64,000 bases of DNA from Reticulitermes speratus (GCA_021186555.1 JAJKFL010000007.1:4783249-4847248); one strand, 5' to 3'; positions 35,460-46,309 are shown, numbered from the stretch's first letter. Made by a program: numbers and translations. The notes: generated by a model from the letters alone, not told the origin.

Positions 35460-36034
35460 CAGGGCATACACAAAAGAATGGTGCGGTATCAAAAGTGAAT
35501 AAAAAATGTATTTCTCACCTTACACGGGCACAACATACACCGTCAGCGGCGGCAACTGTCCAAGTTTCTCATTTGGTAATTACAATCCTTCAATGTGTGC
35601 ACCCTGGGTCACACGACACACATCCACACGGTAATCAGACTCATCCCAGACCCGGTGTAGCATGTCCGCTGTAATGGCCTGCAGTGCATGCGTCATCCGA
35701 TCACGAATTTCATGGATGGACGTGGGCAATGGTGGTACATAAACGCTGTCTTTAACGAACCCCCAAAGAAAGAAATCGCACGGTGTAAGATCTGGCGAAC
35801 GGGGTGGCCAAGGGAGAAGGTTCTTGTCTCCATTTGCAGCAGCAAGTCCGATCCAGCGCATTTCCCCTAAACTGGCCCCGCGGCCACGCAGTAAGCATGA
35901 GAAGCGAACTGCTGGTAGCGCATGAGAAACTTGGACAGTTGCCGCCGCTGACGGTGTATGTTGTGCCCGTGTAATGTGAGATATAAATTTTTTATTCACT
36001 TTTGAAAACGCACCATTCTTTTGTGTATGCCCTG
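35460..36034. mobile_element. Mariner/Tc1-like element with long inverted repeats
   Basis: The ends are inverted repeats of about 113 bp (35460-35573 and about 35922-36034), starting CAGGGCATACACAAAAGAAT, flanked by TA dinucleotides at 35458-35459 and 36035-36036 as expected for the mariner/IS630 target. The interior keeps only the C-terminal part of a transposase (35580-35930, minus). It is thus a non-autonomous derivative. Confidence 0.85.
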
Positions 36035-36053
36035 TATTTGAGAAGCATGTCAA
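35580..36053 (-). pseudogene. Truncated DDE transposase remnant
   Basis: The frame runs from the right inverted repeat inward and ends with TAA at 35582-35580. Around residues 82-99 it has PWPPRSPDLTPCDFFLWG, the block around the last catalytic acid of mariner/IS630-type transposases; a typical C-terminal tail (MTHALQAIT, HRVWDESDYRVDVC) follows. The first two catalytic acids and the DNA-binding domain are absent, and the first 50-60 codons are merely inverted repeat. It cannot encode an active transposase. Confidence 0.8.
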
Positions 36054-36909
36054 TGTGAAAATCTGTAACCTGATGAGCTCGGCGATTTGAACGTCCTCTC
36101 ACGTAGCGATATGTCGCGTACTGTCAAGCAGGTACATCGTAAGAATTTGCAGCTTTGTGTTGTTAGAAGTTCATTAACCGACAGTGAATCATTCACGGCA
36201 TAACGTGCTTCAAGGCTTTTCAAATTATGAAGGGGAAATATAAACTTGGCATGTGTTAGAACATTATGATTGGTCATTGCTGGAGAGTAGATGACTTGCA
36301 AAAGAAAATCGGAGAGTAATACTTAGCGCTAGTCAGCAGTCAGTGTCGTAATTAGAAGTATAACTATTTTATGTTACACACAGTGTAAAGAAGGGCCAGA
36401 CAGACACAGACGTGTTATGAAACGCTATATTTATTTGATTTATGGCGCCTACTTTATCTCTGCGGTGTAAACTTTTTTCTCATCAGGATTGTCATTTAAA
36501 AGCCAGAAATTTCCGAAATTTAAACTCACAGTCCATTAATACGTTTTTGTCAGTCGTGTTGTAACCAATTGCAGTACTGTGACAAACTATTTATGTTATT
36601 TATTTATTATTATTTATTTGCGGTAATTTAAAGACACTTTCTGTAGATCAAACTCTGTAGCGTCAAAATAAATTTGGAAAGAAGCAGCCGTGGCCTAATT
36701 TAAAGTTCTGTTCTGGAATTTGTCCAAAACAACTGAAGGTCCAGTCAACTCCAGACTGTATGTCAGCAGTTTCAACATTCGAACCTGTTTGCTCGGAATA
36801 CGTAAGAAACAAGCAACGGAAGTCGTGTTAGTGTAAATCCAAAGCAGTAACTTTTGGATTATCACCGGTTATCTGTACAGGTTGCCAGTGTTAAGAAGCA
36901 GACTCTTAC
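36037..36909. other. Non-coding spacer
   Basis: No gene recognised; if the exon at 36910-37142 is real, this would be its downstream intron. Confidence 0.35.
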
Positions 36910-37142
36910 CTGTTTCTGCAGATGCACCCGCCTGCTGTATCACAAACACCTTCACTGATATGCACCTGCCCATTAACTTCGCCGTGCAGCGTTTTCACTT
37001 TCCGTTGCTGTAATATCTGTCCAAATAGAAAAGAGCAGTTCTCATTGCCATTGTCATCCAGAATACGACGGTTAGGTTCGGTATAGAAAGGAAACATAAA
37101 TGTGCATATCATTCTAGCTTGGGTAGCGTTCCGAGAGAAATG
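36910..37142 (-). CDS. Candidate internal exon, unknown protein
   Basis: Minus strand. An acceptor-like T-rich tract ending GATACAG (AG at 37144-37143) is followed by an open frame of 77 codons, and a consensus donor AACAG/GTAAGA follows at 36910/36909, giving phase 2 at the 3' side. Before the acceptor the frame meets a TAA, consistent with an intron boundary. The encoded peptide contains FPFYTEPNRRILDDNGNE and ends in a Cys-rich GVCDTAGGCICRN. Composition is balanced, unlike the surrounding AT-rich frames. I do not recognise the family and no flanking exon was found. It could be a chance open frame. Confidence 0.3.
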
Positions 37143-37389
37143 CTGTATCTCAGATTAAAAAGCATTAGAGCTACAAGGGCGTAAGTAGCAAAGTAACTAC
37201 GAAGGTTTTTGCCTGTTTTACGTAATATACACCATGGTTTCTAAGACTCAAATTTTCTGCCTCAAATAGTGACTTCGTTTCCTCCGCCTCTATTGCAAGT
37301 ATTTAATTATTATTATTATTATTATTACTATTAGTGTAATTTATAACGCTGTTGTGTAGCAAATGTTTTAGCTCTGAACGTTTTTGGTC

Positions 37390-38866
37390 GTACTTCTTTC
37401 ATTCATTCTGTAGTCTGTCTTACGACAGGTCCGTAGCCTCTTCCAAAGCGAGTTCTCCACAGGGTGCGATCTAGTGCTTCCTCTTTCAATTTCCAGTATC
37501 TCTTCTTTTCCTTAAGGTCATCCAGTAGCTGCTTACGTCTTCTCCCTCGTCGTCCCGTCATTTCTATCCTTCCTTCTAACTTTCCTTCAATCACGTGTTT
37601 CAGAAGGCAGTTTCTACGCAAGATGTGACCAATCCAGTTAGCCTTTCTTCTTTTTATTGTATGTAGGATATTCCTCTCCTCCTTGACTCTGTGTAATACT
37701 TCTTCATTTCTCACACGATCGGTCCAACTGATCTTCTCCATTCTTCTCCAGCACCACATTTCAAAACTTTCCAGATACTTCTGATCTGCTTTCCGAAGTG
37801 TCCACGTTTCAGCACCATACAAAGCTATGCTCCAAACGTAGCACTTTACTAGTTTCTTCCTTAAATTTAATTCCAGTTTGCTGGTGAAAAGATTTTTCTT
37901 CTTGTTGAATGCTGCTTTTGCCATGGCAATTCTCGATTTAATTTCACGTGTACACCTTGCATCACTTGTTATCATGCTACCCAAATAATTGAAATATTCC
38001 ACATTCTCCAATTGTTTTTGATCTATCATAATTTTCATTGGGGATGGTTGCCTTGAGATTTTCATTACTTTAGTTTTTCCCACATTCATTTCCATTCCAT
38101 AGCGTCTTCCAATTTCAATTAGTCTATCAATCATGCCCTGTAGCACCTTTTCTTCTCTAGCCAGTAGTACAAGGTCATCTGCATATTTCACAGTGCGAAT
38201 TACTTGTCCTCCTATTTTGAAGTCTCCAACCCCTTCAAGAGCTTCCTTGGTAAGGTATTCGCTGTATAAGTTGAACAGAATCGGTGACAAGCAGCAACCT
38301 TGTCTAACTCCTCTTCCAATCTTCACACTTCTCGTCTCCCCTTGGTCTAGTCGTATTTTGACACTCTGTTCCATGTACAATTTGCTGATCAATCTTCTTT
38401 CGCGCCAGTCTATCCCAATTCCTTTTAGGATTTGCATTAATTTGGTCCAGTTGACACGGTCAAATGCCTTCTGCCAGTCTATGAAGCAAGCACACAATTC
38501 CTCATCTATGACCAACGTTCGTTCTGATATTATTCTCAGCATCCCAATTGCATCCCTAGTTCCTTTTCCTCTTCTAAATCCAAACTGATCTTCTCCAAGT
38601 GCATCTTCAATTTTCCTCTCAATCCTTCTTCTAAGTATCTTCGCTACTATCTTTGCTGCATGAGCGATGATGCTGATTGTGCGATGGTCGCTGCATTTTG
38701 TAGCTTTGGGCTTCTTCTTTAAGGCAATCATTGTAACTTCAATAAAATCTCTGGGCCATTCTCCAGTTACATACATGCTGTTGATCATCTGTGTCATTAG
38801 CCTTAGACCACCTTCTCCCAACAATTTGAGTACATCCCCAGGTACATCACTTCTTTATCGTTTTTA
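37390..38866 (-). mobile_element. 5'-truncated LINE (non-LTR retrotransposon)
   Basis: One long uninterrupted ORF2 fragment with a short (GAAT)n-like 3' end at 37390-37408 (TTCATTCATTC on plus). Homology starts at about 38854, immediately after an in-frame TAA, so the endonuclease region and 5' end are missing. Two further fragments of the same family are at 20878 and 31853. Confidence 0.88.
37403..38824 (-). CDS. LINE reverse transcriptase, N-terminally truncated
   Basis: A 473-residue frame from the first Met (open back to 38854). Reverse transcriptase blocks appear in order: GEDQFGFRRGKGT (77-89), FIDWQKAFD (114-122, first catalytic Asp), RQGCCLSPILFN (174-185), YADD (214-217, catalytic pair), GMEMNVGKTKV (243-253) and YLGSM. 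The C-terminal part has WTLRKADQKYLESFEMWCWRR, a WIGHILRRN block and a basic RRGRRRKQ tail. In a full element this protein copies its own RNA into nicked chromosomal DNA; here the N-terminal endonuclease is gone. The lack of any stop suggests recent insertion. I cannot assign the LINE clade with confidence. Confidence 0.9.
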   Translation of the reverse strand: MLGEGGLRLMTQMINSMYVTGEWPRDFIEVTMIALKKKPKATKCSDHRTISIIAHAAKIVAKILRRRIERKIEDALGEDQFGFRRGKGTRDAIGMLRIISERTLVIDEELCACFIDWQKAFDRVNWTKLMQILKGIGIDWRERRLISKLYMEQSVKIRLDQGETRSVKIGRGVRQGCCLSPILFNLYSEYLTKEALEGVGDFKIGGQVIRTVKYADDLVLLAREEKVLQGMIDRLIEIGRRYGMEMNVGKTKVMKISRQPSPMKIMIDQKQLENVEYFNYLGSMITSDARCTREIKSRIAMAKAAFNKKKNLFTSKLELNLRKKLVKCYVWSIALYGAETWTLRKADQKYLESFEMWCWRRMEKISWTDRVRNEEVLHRVKEERNILHTIKRRKANWIGHILRRNCLLKHVIEGKLEGRIEMTGRRGRRRKQLLDDLKEKKRYWKLKEEALDRTLWRTRFGRGYGPVVRQTTE

Positions 38867-39600
38867 AATAAATCTCGATCATGCACGCAAAATCTGGACA
38901 GTCTAGTTCGTCCCCACATATTTTCAGTTAAAATTACACAATATTAAATTCGACGCTGCATAACTTACACGCTTGATATATTGTCGTTAAGTAACTTATA
39001 TAACAACCTCACACCAAATATACTGAATATACAAAGCATTTCCTAAATTCATATCACCATAATCATTCTGTAAGCTAACCATTGAATCGTCATTGCGTCC
39101 ATATGACTCGCATGTAAATTGGGAATAAAGCACAGAACCATCTCCAACATCTGTTGACCATGAGGTACCCGAATCTTAACACAAGGAACGATCATATGTA
39201 AAATTCAGTTTTTGTTTATGTCACAGAATTCACAAACAGGCTGTTGCAGGTAAGTCACGACAGAAGTAACACTGCTCTTATTTTGCACGTGCATTTCCTC
39301 TAATGTTACTGCTGTTACACCAACTTGCTTCGTGGAGCAAAGTACTTCTTGACAAGCTGCTGACATATTTCCGCGTCTTATACGAAACCCAAATGTTGTT
39401 TACGAGGCTCGTCTCATGTCCCTATCTTGGATCGTGACATACGTGGATGGGTGTGAAGCTAACACTTCTTGGATCGGCACCCCTGGATGGAGATCAGCTG
39501 TCAGTTTCATGGTTCGGCCTGCGAATTCCAGTTAAAATAATCCCTCGGGAAGGATCCTGCTTGTACCCCAGAGCAGGTCTGAAAGTGGTGGTGGGTAAAT
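38867..39600. other. Non-coding spacer
   Basis: No gene recognised. Confidence 0.4.
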
Positions 39601-39674
39601 TTATTTTTCTTTGATATTAACCAACAAATGCACACAATTGTCATAGATTCAAAACAATATTTTAAAAAACACTA

Positions 39675-39717
39675 ACTCCTACATGTTTCGGACTTTACTG
39701 GTCCATCATCAGGGAGT
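39675..39717 (-). ncRNA. Type I hammerhead ribozyme motif, full consensus
   Basis: Minus strand: stem I strand ACTCC (39717-39713), core CTGATGA (39712-39706), stem II GGAC/GTCC with loop CAGTAAA, GAAA (39689-39686), stem III A-U and C-G with loop AT, cleavage predicted after A39680, and stem I strand GGAGT (39679-39675) giving five Watson-Crick pairs. No core mismatch. Downstream on the same strand is GTGCATTTGTTGGT (39621-39634). This is the cleanest copy in the window. Confidence 0.78.
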
Positions 39718-39949
39718 AAATTAATTGTTGTTGTTGTATAAAACAGTTACTTAACAATGTTTTCATCTCGTGCATATGTACAAGAACTGATGGAAATTCT
39801 TCCGCGTACAGTGAGTATGTTTGTGGCGGACAGAATTGTTACACAGTAAGATGAAGCAGCGTGTGGAGTGCTGGATGTGTTTTTGTTGTTGTTTTTGTAT
39901 GTAATAACTTAATTATTTGTTTGACACGCATTTAGAGATATTTGTTTTA

Positions 39950-40272
39950 TGTTTTATCTCTCTTTTGTCTATATAACCATCTACCTAGGATATTTGACCT
40001 AGGATATGATCCATATAATTGCCTAGCTAGAATATTTGGCCTAGAATGTGATCTATGTAGCCACCTGGCTAGGATATTTGACAAAGGATGTGAGCTATGT
40101 AATCACCTATCTAGGATATTTGACGTAGGATGTGATCTATATAATCATCTAGCTAGGATATTTCAGCTAGGATATTTGACCTCGGATTTTATCTATATAA
40201 TCATGTAGCTAGGATATTTGACCTAGGATGTGATCTGTATAATCACGTGTTTAGGATATTTGATCTATGATA
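39950..40272. repeat. Degenerate 42-bp tandem repeat (about 7 copies)
   Basis: AGGATATTTGAC-like starts at 39987, 40029, 40071, 40113 and 40155, then 40169 (after a 14-bp internal duplication), 40211 and 40253 show a strict 42-bp step. The unit goes on with GATGTGATCTATATAATCA. The sequence is unrelated to the other 42-bp arrays. Confidence 0.88.
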
Positions 40273-41311
40273 GGATCTAACCCAGACGTTTAGAATGCAT
40301 GAGCCTGATTTTTGTCTTTCGAAAGTGTTAGGACTTTGCTTCCTTCTTGTCCCTAGTCTTTGCGTTCTTCCTCAGGGATCCTTTGTGTGCGATCGGGAGA
40401 CTGCAGACTAATTAAGCAACACAGTAACTTGCTTGCACACCGTGCTTCTGTTCTGATGTGCTGCTCTAGCACGCAGCCATTCACCACTGCATTCAGTGGC
40501 CACCTTCACTTCTTCTGGCTGCTTCTCCCCCCACAGTTATGACCTTAGCGCTGTATCAAGTTCCGCCAGCCTGATCAGCCTTCCCTTCTCTTAAGCCGTG
40601 TGTATTATGAAAGGGTTTCGAACAAAAGAAAAAAATAGCAGTGCCTTTCATTGTAGGAGATGCAAAAGAGAAAACACTCGGATGATTTTGAAGTTGTTAT
40701 TTTCTAATGTGTATGAAGAGCATCTTCCCTTTCATTTGCTAAACTATTTCATGCCCACCTTGGACGGATATAAAAGGATACGCTAGTTAGTTGGTTGGCA
40801 TTGCGTTCTCCGCTTCTGTTCGCCGCGGATTACCTGTGGATACCAGACAAAATGACACCTCGTGTCTCCGTAAGTAGATATTTAGGCTCTCACGGCGGTC
40901 GGATGCTAATGTGAACCCTGTCTCTGGGTGATGCTTCGTCTATATTTCGTCAATGCAGTCCATACCTGTCACCCAGACACTGGACTCACGTAAGCTATCA
41001 AGTGTCATACAGTGAGACGTCACAGTAGCTTCGAAGTACTTATAGTTCATGGGTAATTATGAAATATAAAATTTATACAAATATTTGACGGGTATTACTG
41101 ATGGGAAAAGAATTCTTGGCGTAAAAAGGACGACAATATAGAATAAATCTTAAATAAATATAATATAGAAATATAATGTGGGTACAGGTGACTCAAGACA
41201 AGGCCAGAGGCAGGGATTTGTGGACGGACAAGTTAAGAGTTGCTTGAAACTTGGAATTTCTGCAACAACTAATTAAGAAGTTAATATTGTTCATTCCGCA
41301 CATTTCCTTTT
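40273..41311. other. Non-coding stretch
   Basis: No gene recognised; the frames at 40360-40786 are isolated and lack domains. Confidence 0.4.
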
Positions 41312-41359
41312 TTGTGTTTATTGTGCGATGAATTTACATTCATCGCACAATAAACATAA
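41312..41359. repeat. Perfect hairpin, 19-bp arms with 4-base loop
   Basis: TGTTTATTGTGCGATGAAT (41315-41333) and its exact reverse complement (41338-41356) face each other across TTAC. The pairing continues through one G-T to about 22 bp. No terminal duplication or transposon match was seen. Confidence 0.85.
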
Positions 41360-42652
41360 TTAAGCAAGGTCTGATGAAGTAATACCCTGTGTATGGAGCT
41401 AATGAGTCGTAAAGCAATGATGGTCCAAGAATATAGGAGCTGAATAACAGCTGTTCTTACAGTTGATGAAAATGTATTTCAATTACTATATATTCATTCC
41501 TCTTCGTTCTGTTACCAAAAATGTTTATTTAGACAAAATATAATATTAGTTATTTAAAAATACTTACATTGCGTCAAGAAGAATGGATATTCCAGGAATC
41601 CAATGTATTTGTTTAAACAAGTTACGTGGAGTTAGGACTGATATTTGTGGGCATGTCAACAATTAGTGCAACAGAGTCCATGCTTGCTACGTCATACCGC
41701 AGTAAAGCAAGCAGGTGATCATGATCATAATCTTCGATGTTAGCATTAATGGTTTTCTTCAGTCTCGGGAGCTTTGTTAAATTTTTTTCTGGTCGTGCTG
41801 TAAGACACAACTCTCATTAGTGGTCGTTGTTTGATTAAAACGTCTGGTCCTTCCCAAAATTTGCTGAATTGTCCGAGCATGTTTATTTTGTCATCGTTAT
41901 TTTTATTAAAAAACACTGTGTAAATAAAACTGCAATGTCAGAAAAACTAAATTCTAAAGACTAGTTGTGCAAGTTACTGCTTAATTGTATAATCACGTCA
42001 TCACTAACTGACCAGTCTTGCCGTTATATTTACAGATATATTAGGCCAGTTATTTAATTGTCAGCCTAGTTCGTTAACTACTTGCAGTGCAATAATGTTA
42101 CCATTGTTTTTCACCTTATATTCTGAGTAATTATGTAACAAATAGTCATTTTCGTAATACGTGAACAGATTCTGTTTAATCCGTGTCCTGATATACACGG
42201 TCCGTATGTGCACAAACGTATTTCATTATTTTTTCGTACTGCCTGAAGTCATGACAAAAGAAGTTTACACTGGCCGAAATTCGAGACTAATTTAACGAGA
42301 GTAATGTGCTCCTTGCTCGTCAGCTTGCTGTTTAGTTCGAAACACTGATGTCATATTTTACCGAAATCACTCGAGCACTTAGTGAGATAAAATCTGCAGA
42401 AGAGCAAGCAGGTACGATTTTCCCATTTTCATAGCACAGTACTCTTAATGAATGCCATGTAGCCTGTTAGATGTTTTAACAGCGTTTTGTGGGTTACAGT
42501 TGTCTGTATGTTCCGGACACCTTGAAGATGGAGGTAGTATATTCCCCCGGAATATTATTTACACGGCATCACAATGAAGAAGTGGACAATGTGGGACTCT
42601 ATAAATCTTCTCCCTTTTGCTTTCGCTTTCTGTAGCTTATTCAAATAACTCA
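41360..42652. other. Non-coding stretch
   Basis: AT-rich; no gene recognised. A hammerhead-like CTTGAAGATGGAGG string lies at about 42522-42535. Confidence 0.4.
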
Positions 42653-42665
42653 TATTAGTCACATT

Positions 42666-43067
42666 TTCTTCCCTATGGCTCAACAGCCCCTTTCTTCGGG
42701 TGCCTAGGTCTTCCTCATTTCGAGGTTCACGTCACACATTAGACACACCACACGTCGGTAGGACTCCTCTGGACGAGGACCAGCTCGTCGCAGAGACCTC
42801 TACCTGACAACACACAACACTCACAAGAGACAGACATCATGCCCTCGGTGGGATTTTGTTTTTCTCTCTAATTCCTGGGTTTTCCCCTTTGATCCATTTT
42901 TGTTCTGTATTAATCCTTTTTCGTCCTTTCGTGTCACTTACGGTCCACAACCGTCTTTTTACAACACAACACAAACATCCATGCCCCCGGTGGGATTCGA
43001 ACCCACGATCCCAGTAAGCGAGCGGCCGCAGACCCACACCTTAGACCGCACGGCCACTGGGATCGGC
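42666..43067 (-). mobile_element. Composite SINE, family A, with target duplication
   Basis: Minus strand: a full tRNA-like head (B box GGTTCGAATCC, about 42990-43060), an extra body ending ATGGATCAAAAGGGGAAAACC-like sequence (plus-strand 42865-42975), then the ordinary family A body at 42670-42855 restarting at a CCCACCGAGGGCATG string. An exact 13-bp duplication, tattagtcacatt, at 42653-42665 and 43068-43080 shows that the chimera moved as one unit. Confidence 0.9.
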
Positions 43068-43080
43068 TATTAGTCACATT

Positions 43081-43404
43081 ACCGTAGTCATGTCTACTAA
43101 TAACAAATGATTCCTATTTTCACTGTGTTCAGCACTGATTATCTTAAAGCGCTGTATACCTCCATAACATTGTAGAAAGTCGAATTCCCATTATGTCTGT
43201 TAAAATTGCTTCACAGGATATAAGAACCTCACAAATCTAAAGATTATATTTTTTCAACTAGTGTGTTTCATAAAAAGTTGTTTCTTTTGAAAGGGATTAT
43301 ACTATCAAATGCTTATTAACATTTAGTGTAATTCTTTAACAGGTCCTACAGTTTAGAGCGTCTGGCGCTTTCCAGTTCTTAATTAACTTCTGAAAATGTG
43401 GGTC
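43081..43404. other. Non-coding spacer
   Basis: No gene recognised. Confidence 0.4.
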
Positions 43405-43585
43405 TTGTAGGCGTATGATTGGCCGCATTAGACGGGACATTGACCCATCGCAAAGCTTCTACCCACGTAGGGCAACACAAAGACACAAAAAACGCGGACT
43501 TTCATGCACTGAACAGGGATTCGAACACACAATCGAACTGTTCGAGCTGTCGAAGGCATTATGCGCCACATGCCGTGTGGCCAGT
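43405..43585 (-). mobile_element. Probable tRNA-derived SINE, fifth family
   Basis: On the minus strand the head has an A-box-like TGTGGCGCATAATGCC and a B box GTTCGAATCCC, followed by about 100 bp of body (CGCGTTTTTTGTGTC, CCTACGTGGGTAGAAGC). It is seen only once in the window, so the family is inferred from the pol III boxes. Confidence 0.5.
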
Positions 43586-43710
43586 GTTTTAGTAAAAGCT
43601 ATTATGTTAAGCGTATTGCAAATACAGCAATGACAAGATTATCATAATGTAATACATGAAAAAATACGAGAGAAGCTTCCAGAATTTACTAGAATGAGAA
43701 AGGCAAGTTC

Positions 43711-44003
43711 AAAGTAAAGCAAAGCAATCCCATTGCAGACCTGGACAGGCCCTTAAGGTTCCAGGAGGTGGAGGCTCCCAGATTTCTAGACAATCGGCAC
43801 ATGAAGGTGGTAAGGTTGTCAGCCCTACGCACCGGCCGCCTTTACTCCCCCCCCCCCCCCCCCCCCCCCAGGAAATATTCCTGGTACTCATTTCTGTTAG
43901 ATTCTGAGTCGACCTCAGGGCCATAGTGCGACCGAAAAGATTATGTCAACGACAAATTCCAATGACACCATCGGGAATCGAACCCGCGACCTTCCGGCTT
44001 GTC
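43711..44003 (-). mobile_element. SINE, family B, with a 23-base C run
   Basis: Family B body and partial head on the minus strand. Where other copies have five to six Cs before AGGAAATATTCC, this one has 23 (43847-43869). Confidence 0.82.
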
Positions 44004-44786
44004 AATAAATCTGGTGACAATTATTCAATTGCATTTCTGTCTTCTAGTACGCGACATCCTATATTAGTTCGTTACCGACGTTTCGGAGGGAGCTACTGCC
44101 GTCGTCAGCTGTCTACAGATTCGTCTTCGTGGTGGTGTCAGATCTCACAGTTTTTCATTGTTTACAAGCAGAGTGCTGTTGACTTCATGAACGAACAAAG
44201 CCTGTGATTTCTCTTTCGACAATTTTTTACGCTTTTCGTCTGCACCTTAGGATGGTCAGATTAGGCTGTTCGTGTCTGTCTGTCGCCTCTCTCTGCTCGC
44301 CCGTCCGCGACAAGTTTCAGTGAATCACTTTGCGATCTCTGCACAGTGCAACGCCTTCCTGTCAGATGGTCTCCTTTCATTTTCACTGCTGCATCTTTCT
44401 CCCCACTCTTTGCCCCCTAACCCCTTGTGTGGTAGCATCTAATAAGTTATGTCTCATAAACGGGACGTAGACATGTCCGTGTAAACACAATAAAATAATG
44501 GAGACGTAAGAAACAGATGCATGTAATTAATTGAGTTTATTAGTGTACGAGCTATAACGTTTGTGCTCGCGAATAATTTCTTCTTCGTAAATCTACTAGC
44601 GAAATGCATATCTGTCTGTCTGTCTGTCTGTCCCCACACTCAGCTGCAGACATAAATATTATGCCTTAGATACTAATTTTTTTTCGTGGCAGTCGGTATG
44701 AATATTGTGACACTGGATGCCGCCAAATACGATCGTACGATCAACAGTACCGACATGTCCGTCACACGAAATTGTGACATGTAGGC
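44004..44786. other. Non-coding stretch with foldback relic
   Basis: A piece of the CGTTTCGG foldback family is at about 44030-44120 (TTCGTTACCGACGTTTCGGA; minus-strand CTGACGA box). A (CTGT)n microsatellite lies at about 44609-44632. No gene recognised. Confidence 0.45.
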
Positions 44787-44799
44787 AACTCTTGTGCGA

Positions 44800-45082
44800 G
44801 GGCCGTGCCATGGCTCAGGCGGTTAGTCGCCGGCCTTCCACTGCGGAGGCCCGGGATCGATCCCGGGTCATTCCACGTGGGGTTTGTGCTGGACAAAGTG
44901 GCACTGGGACAGGTTTTTCTCCGAGTTGTCGGTTTTCCCCTGTCAATTTCATTCCACTGGTGCTCCATTAATTGTAAAACTTGGTAAAAAAAACTGCTCA
45001 TCTTCATCATAGGGGTTGCACAAAAAGCCTTAAGGCTGTGGTGCGTCCGTAGCATCTGCTGCGGGGCCCTTCACCATAAAGA
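44800..45082 (+). mobile_element. tRNA-derived SINE, family C, with target duplication
   Basis: Complete head (A box TGGCTCAGGCGG, B box GGGATCGATCCC) and family C body to GCATCTGCTGCGGGGCCC. Flanked by aactcttgtgcga (44787-44799) and aactcttgtacga (45083-45095), a 13-bp duplication with one mismatch. Confidence 0.9.
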
Positions 45083-45095
45083 AACTCTTGTACGA

Positions 45096-46309
45096 TGTAG
45101 CATATCTGATATTTTGCATGGCGAGAGATCTTTGAAAGGTACAGTTCCACAGTGTGTATTAAAGAAAAGTGAAAATGAGTAAAGGGAACTGCTGTTATTT
45201 CGGGATAGTAAGTGACGAGTTTTGTAACTGGACCACTGAGAGTTGTATGGAGTCGTGTCACAAAGGTATCTAGTAAGGACACGAGTGGCTTTGATACCAG
45301 ATCTTATGAAACACTAAACTGCATAAAGTCAACGATGACTGGTTCTAACGCACGTACATTTTTGCACTAGAGTTGCGCACGGAGCAAAATATTTATTTAT
45401 TTATTTATTTGTTTATTTATTCTGAAGCATAAATTTTGACTCCTCTGTTATTGTGCACATTGCCCTTCCAAATTCAGTGAGGATAACCGGGTCTAAACAC
45501 ACGCTACTTCTGTTGCTGTTACAGTGGTGGTGCTACAGCCACCACTGCAGCGTATTAGCATTGTATTCACAACTTCGACAACAAAAATTTCGGGCGGTAA
45601 CCTGCGGCTGTGGTGAAAGGGGGGGAAAAGTGCCAAAGCTTGACAAAGGTCGTAATTCCTCAAGATGGCTGCTAAAAGACCAAGACGCTGGAACTTCGAG
45701 TCGTCAGTTTACAGGTGCCACATGTTCCAGTACTACGTAAATATTCCAGGCATCAAGAAGAGATGTCAGTATGATTAAATACTAAGCATTTTGGAACGTA
45801 AAGACAAGAGACAGAACGCTTTAGTACGAAATATTTTGTAGCTTCAGCAAATGCCAAATATTTTACTACTAAATAGTTTATAGCTTCAGAATACGAAATA
45901 TTTTAAATCATCGATATCAAAAGGAAGTGTCAAAATGCTCCATACCAAATATATTATGACGTTGATAAAATCAAATTGTTATACTGCTTAACATGTTAGC
46001 ATGAGGAGCCATTGTTAAAATGATTTCGTACTTACCGTGTTGTAGTACTAAGAACAGGTTCCAGATGTTTTCACTAATAAACGTGTTACAGAATTACGTG
46101 CAGACGTACGCACGTAACAGTAAGAAGAGATGTCAGAGTGGTCCACTACCTAACAGTTTGCAGTACACAGATATCTCTATTTATCACAAATAAAAGTCTT
46201 AGCCATTTCAGTTTATGTGGTAATTCGGTTTTGCCTTTGGCATTTTTATATCCTGAATCATAACATAATTACACTCATACATGTGTGCGTATTTTGTTTT
46301 ACATTTCAG
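45096..46309. other. Upstream region of the 46310 gene
   Basis: No strong gene signal. It should hold part of the first intron of the Gly-rich gene. A weak first-exon candidate is ATG at 45175 with 11 codons in phase 0 before a GTAAGT donor at 45208. A (TATT)n microsatellite is at about 45389-45421. Confidence 0.4.
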
